NCBI RefSeq assembly: GCF_006265175.1 | Contig: NZ_VDCQ01000003.1 | Coordinates: forward strand, 126,059-190,058 | Source of the DNA: Paenibacillus hemerocallicola | Lineage (GTDB): Bacteria > Bacillota > Bacilli > Paenibacillales > NBRC-103111 | DNA length: 64,000 nt | Reading direction: 5' to 3' | Part shown: positions 62,385 to 64,000 of the stretch, piece after piece | How positions within the stretch are numbered: the first letter of the stretch is position 1 | Layout: each line of letters begins with the position of its first letter | Made by a program: the position numbers and the translations under genes | The notes under the pieces: generated by a model | Seen by the model: only the letters and a program-made list of their open reading frames with translations | Databases searched by the model: none | Told to the model about the DNA's origin: nothing

Positions 62385-63119
62385 ATGATGACACAACCTA
62401 AACTAAGCTATACGATTTGGTTTTCGCAGAGGACGGGAAGTACATTGCTCAACTATGCTCTGGCCTCGACAGGGGTTGCAGGGGATCCCTGTGAATGGCT
62501 GCATTATCAGAATAAAAACCCCGCCACATTGAAGCGCGAGGAGCTTGAACGGATATGGCAATACGGAACTACGCCGAACGGTGTATTCGGGTTGAAAATT
62601 GGTTTTGAACAGAGATGGATCGACGCATTCCGCACGATGTTCGTGCTCCCTCATAATGCTTCACGGGCGGAAGTATGGAGTGCCGCCTTCCCAAATTGCT
62701 CCAAGCATATATATATGACGCGCCGTAACAAAGTCAGATTGGCTGTATCGTGGTGGCGAGCGATCGTATCCGGCGAATGGCATCGGAATTTCGGGGAACA
62801 TCCACAGGAACATCATATTGCTGATAAGTATAATTACGAAGCAATTCATCATCTGATCTTTCAAAGTACGATGTGCGAAGCGGCAATCGAGGACTTCCTC
62901 TCCGAGTCCGATATCGTACCGCTGACGATTGTATACGAGGATTTTATTCAAGATTATAAGGGAACGGTCATGAAGGTGTTGGAATTTTTGGATATTCCGA
63001 CGGATAACGTTAAAGTAGCCCCGCCGGCATTGGATAAACTGGCAGATGATGTTGCAGAGCAGTGGGTGCAACGGTTTCGTGAAGAAAGTCAGAAAGGATG
63101 GGAGAATATACGATGGTAA
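62385..63119 (+). CDS. Stf0-type sulfotransferase
   Basis: A 244-residue PAPS-dependent sulfotransferase. The 5'-phosphosulfate loop is IWFSQRTGSTLLNYALAS (residues 11-28), followed by GVFGLKIGFEQRW, the 3'-phosphate-binding region IYMTRRNKVRLAVSWWRA, and LTIVYEDFIQDYKGTVMKVL. The Stf0 family includes the trehalose 2-sulfotransferase of mycobacteria. The acceptor here is unknown. Start ATG 62385 (or 62388) after AAGGAAGG. No sulfate-activation genes in the window. Confidence 0.85.
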   Translation: MMTQPKLSYTIWFSQRTGSTLLNYALASTGVAGDPCEWLHYQNKNPATLKREELERIWQYGTTPNGVFGLKIGFEQRWIDAFRTMFVLPHNASRAEVWSAAFPNCSKHIYMTRRNKVRLAVSWWRAIVSGEWHRNFGEHPQEHHIADKYNYEAIHHLIFQSTMCEAAIEDFLSESDIVPLTIVYEDFIQDYKGTVMKVLEFLDIPTDNVKVAPPALDKLADDVAEQWVQRFREESQKGWENIRW

Positions 63120-63137
63120 TCATTCTCTGCGATAATC

Positions 63138-63335
63138 ATGTACGGATCGTCTTTCATGACAGGTTCTATGATTCTACATAGCGGAGTACGAAAGCTGAAA
63201 ACAAGCAGCGCCTTCTCAGGTATGATTACCGAACATCACGGCTGGATCGATATGGCAACCATGTGGCAACAAATTCGGTCGGCATGGCGCAAACCTGCGA
63301 TGTTCTCGACGGAGAAAGCTAGAGCTGCTATGTGA
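63138..63335 (+). other. Unrecognised short open frame downstream of the sulfotransferase
   Basis: A 65-codon frame (starting MYGSSFMTGSMILHSG, ending FSTEKARAAM) with no ribosome site. The middle (GMITEHHGWIDMATMWQQ) looks protein-like. It may be the end of a lost gene. The remaining bases to 63383 hold nothing I can support. Confidence 0.2.
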
Positions 63336-63383
63336 ATTGGGAGGGATGAGTTATGCAATTAAACTCACTTGTAAATTTCCGAT

Positions 63384-64000
63384 TCAGATCACTCTAACAG
63401 TCGAACCTTCATAAAAGCCGCCTTGCAGCAAAGTATGCTCGTACGGAAGATGGGGATTCGCCATGCGCCACAACATGCGTTCGGCGGCGCGGATTCCCGA
63501 TTCCCGGATCATGAGCGCCGGCCGGGATAGTTCGGGTACAAAGGCATTCTCGGCATGCGCCAGACTGATCAGCGAAATATCGTCGGGTATTCGCTTGCCG
63601 AGCAGGCTGCATGCATGATAGATCCAGACAAGTTCGTGATTGATCGCACTCAAGATAGCTGACGGTTGGAATTGCCGCAGCTTCTCCGTTAGCTGCGCCG
63701 ACCATATTTGTTGGCCTCCCAATCCCCCAATCATATGATCGTCCGGGTTCACGCTGAGCCCGCCCTCTTTCATCGCGTTCAAGAAAGACTGCCATCGCAA
63801 TATAAACCCTCTGTGAATGTCTATATTCCCGATATACATGATTCGTCTATGTCCCTTGGACAGGAGATAGCTCACCGATTGATGAATCGCTGTCCCTACA
63901 TCCCATACGACGCTATCCACCTTAGCCGCAGGTCCCGGGAAGTTGATCAGAATTCTCGGGATCGAATACTGCAGCAAATGCGCTTCCTGAACACGTCCGA
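63384..64000 (-). CDS. LacI-family transcriptional regulator, C-terminal part (cut by window end)
   Basis: The frame stays open to the window edge, so this is the 3' part of a gene that begins beyond it. The 205 residues visible form a LacI-type sugar-sensing domain: YLLSKGHRRIMYIGNIDIHR, the AILSAINHELVWIYHACSLL strand, then RIPDDISLISLAH. The DNA-binding head is outside the window. It ends with the usual GSTVR motif region. Confidence 0.85.
   Translation of the reverse strand, partial: GRVQEAHLLQYSIPRILINFPGPAAKVDSVVWDVGTAIHQSVSYLLSKGHRRIMYIGNIDIHRGFILRWQSFLNAMKEGGLSVNPDDHMIGGLGGQQIWSAQLTEKLRQFQPSAILSAINHELVWIYHACSLLGKRIPDDISLISLAHAENAFVPELSRPALMIRESGIRAAERMLWRMANPHLPYEHTLLQGGFYEGSTVRVI

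Noticed and set aside
1-64000. CRISPR arrays, tRNA or rRNA genes, intact insertion sequences and prophage genes
   Set aside because: No regular repeat-spacer array, no clover-leaf or rRNA-like sequence, and no transposase or phage structural reading frame was recognised.

Overview
The window reads as a piece of a Paenibacillaceae chromosome (Paenibacillus or a close relative such as Cohnella). This is inferred from strong GGAGG ribosome binding sites, frequent TTG/GTG starts, hybrid 7TMR-DISM/LytS sensor kinases, pairs of AraC regulators and carbohydrate-binding lipoproteins, an NHLM exporter, and AT-rich dispersed intergenic repeats. There is no rRNA, tRNA, CRISPR array, phage module or intact insertion sequence. 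The Lsa-type gene (52.2-53.7 kb), the TetR/GNAT pair (26.0-27.2 kb) and the pentapeptide pair (3.9-5.2 kb) look more AT-rich than their neighbours and may be acquired.

Layout. 0-5.2 kb: a MarR regulator divergent from a UvrA paralogue without the UvrB-binding insert, then two pentapeptide-repeat genes. 5.2-6.1 kb: gene debris. 6.1-7.5 kb: an SDR oxidoreductase with its MerR regulator and a textbook 19-bp-spacer MerR promoter. 7.6-12.6 kb: a 1052-residue hybrid kinase divergent from selO. 12.9-14.3 kb: a Fur-boxed iron-siderophore binding lipoprotein and a possible Cys-rich small protein. 14.4-21.6 kb: a GntR-led operon carrying a whole PTS (IIA, IIB, IIC plus its own HPr and EI) around a phosphotriesterase-like hydrolase, a KDPG-type aldolase and a creatininase-like hydrolase. 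21.9-25.4 kb: a heparinase II/III protein and a sialidase-like protein. 26-31.9 kb: TetR/GNAT, a VOC protein, and an AraC/solute-binding protein/FAD-oxidoreductase group. 32-34.4 kb: a large LRR protein.

34.7-44.9 kb is the most interesting region. It is a compact RiPP cluster: a cyclic-nucleotide-binding/SLC13-like permease/periplasmic-binding fusion, an HlyD-like secretion protein, a C39 peptidase-ABC exporter, a second NHLM permease/ATPase, a 111-residue NHLP-type precursor with a GG cleavage site and a 22-residue Cys-free core, and a tandem-GNAT protein as the only candidate modifying enzyme. This matches the genetic recipe of GNAT-acylated RiPP lipopeptides (selidamide type).

45-64 kb: two SRPBCC proteins, an HPr-like protein with both phosphorylation sites replaced, a second AraC/solute-binding pair, a secreted glycoside hydrolase, an Lsa-family ABC-F gene behind an attenuator leader, a LysR-controlled zwf-tkt-tal operon, a secreted Big2-domain protein, a CD3324-type small HTH protein, a Stf0-type sulfotransferase and a LacI regulator cut by the window end.
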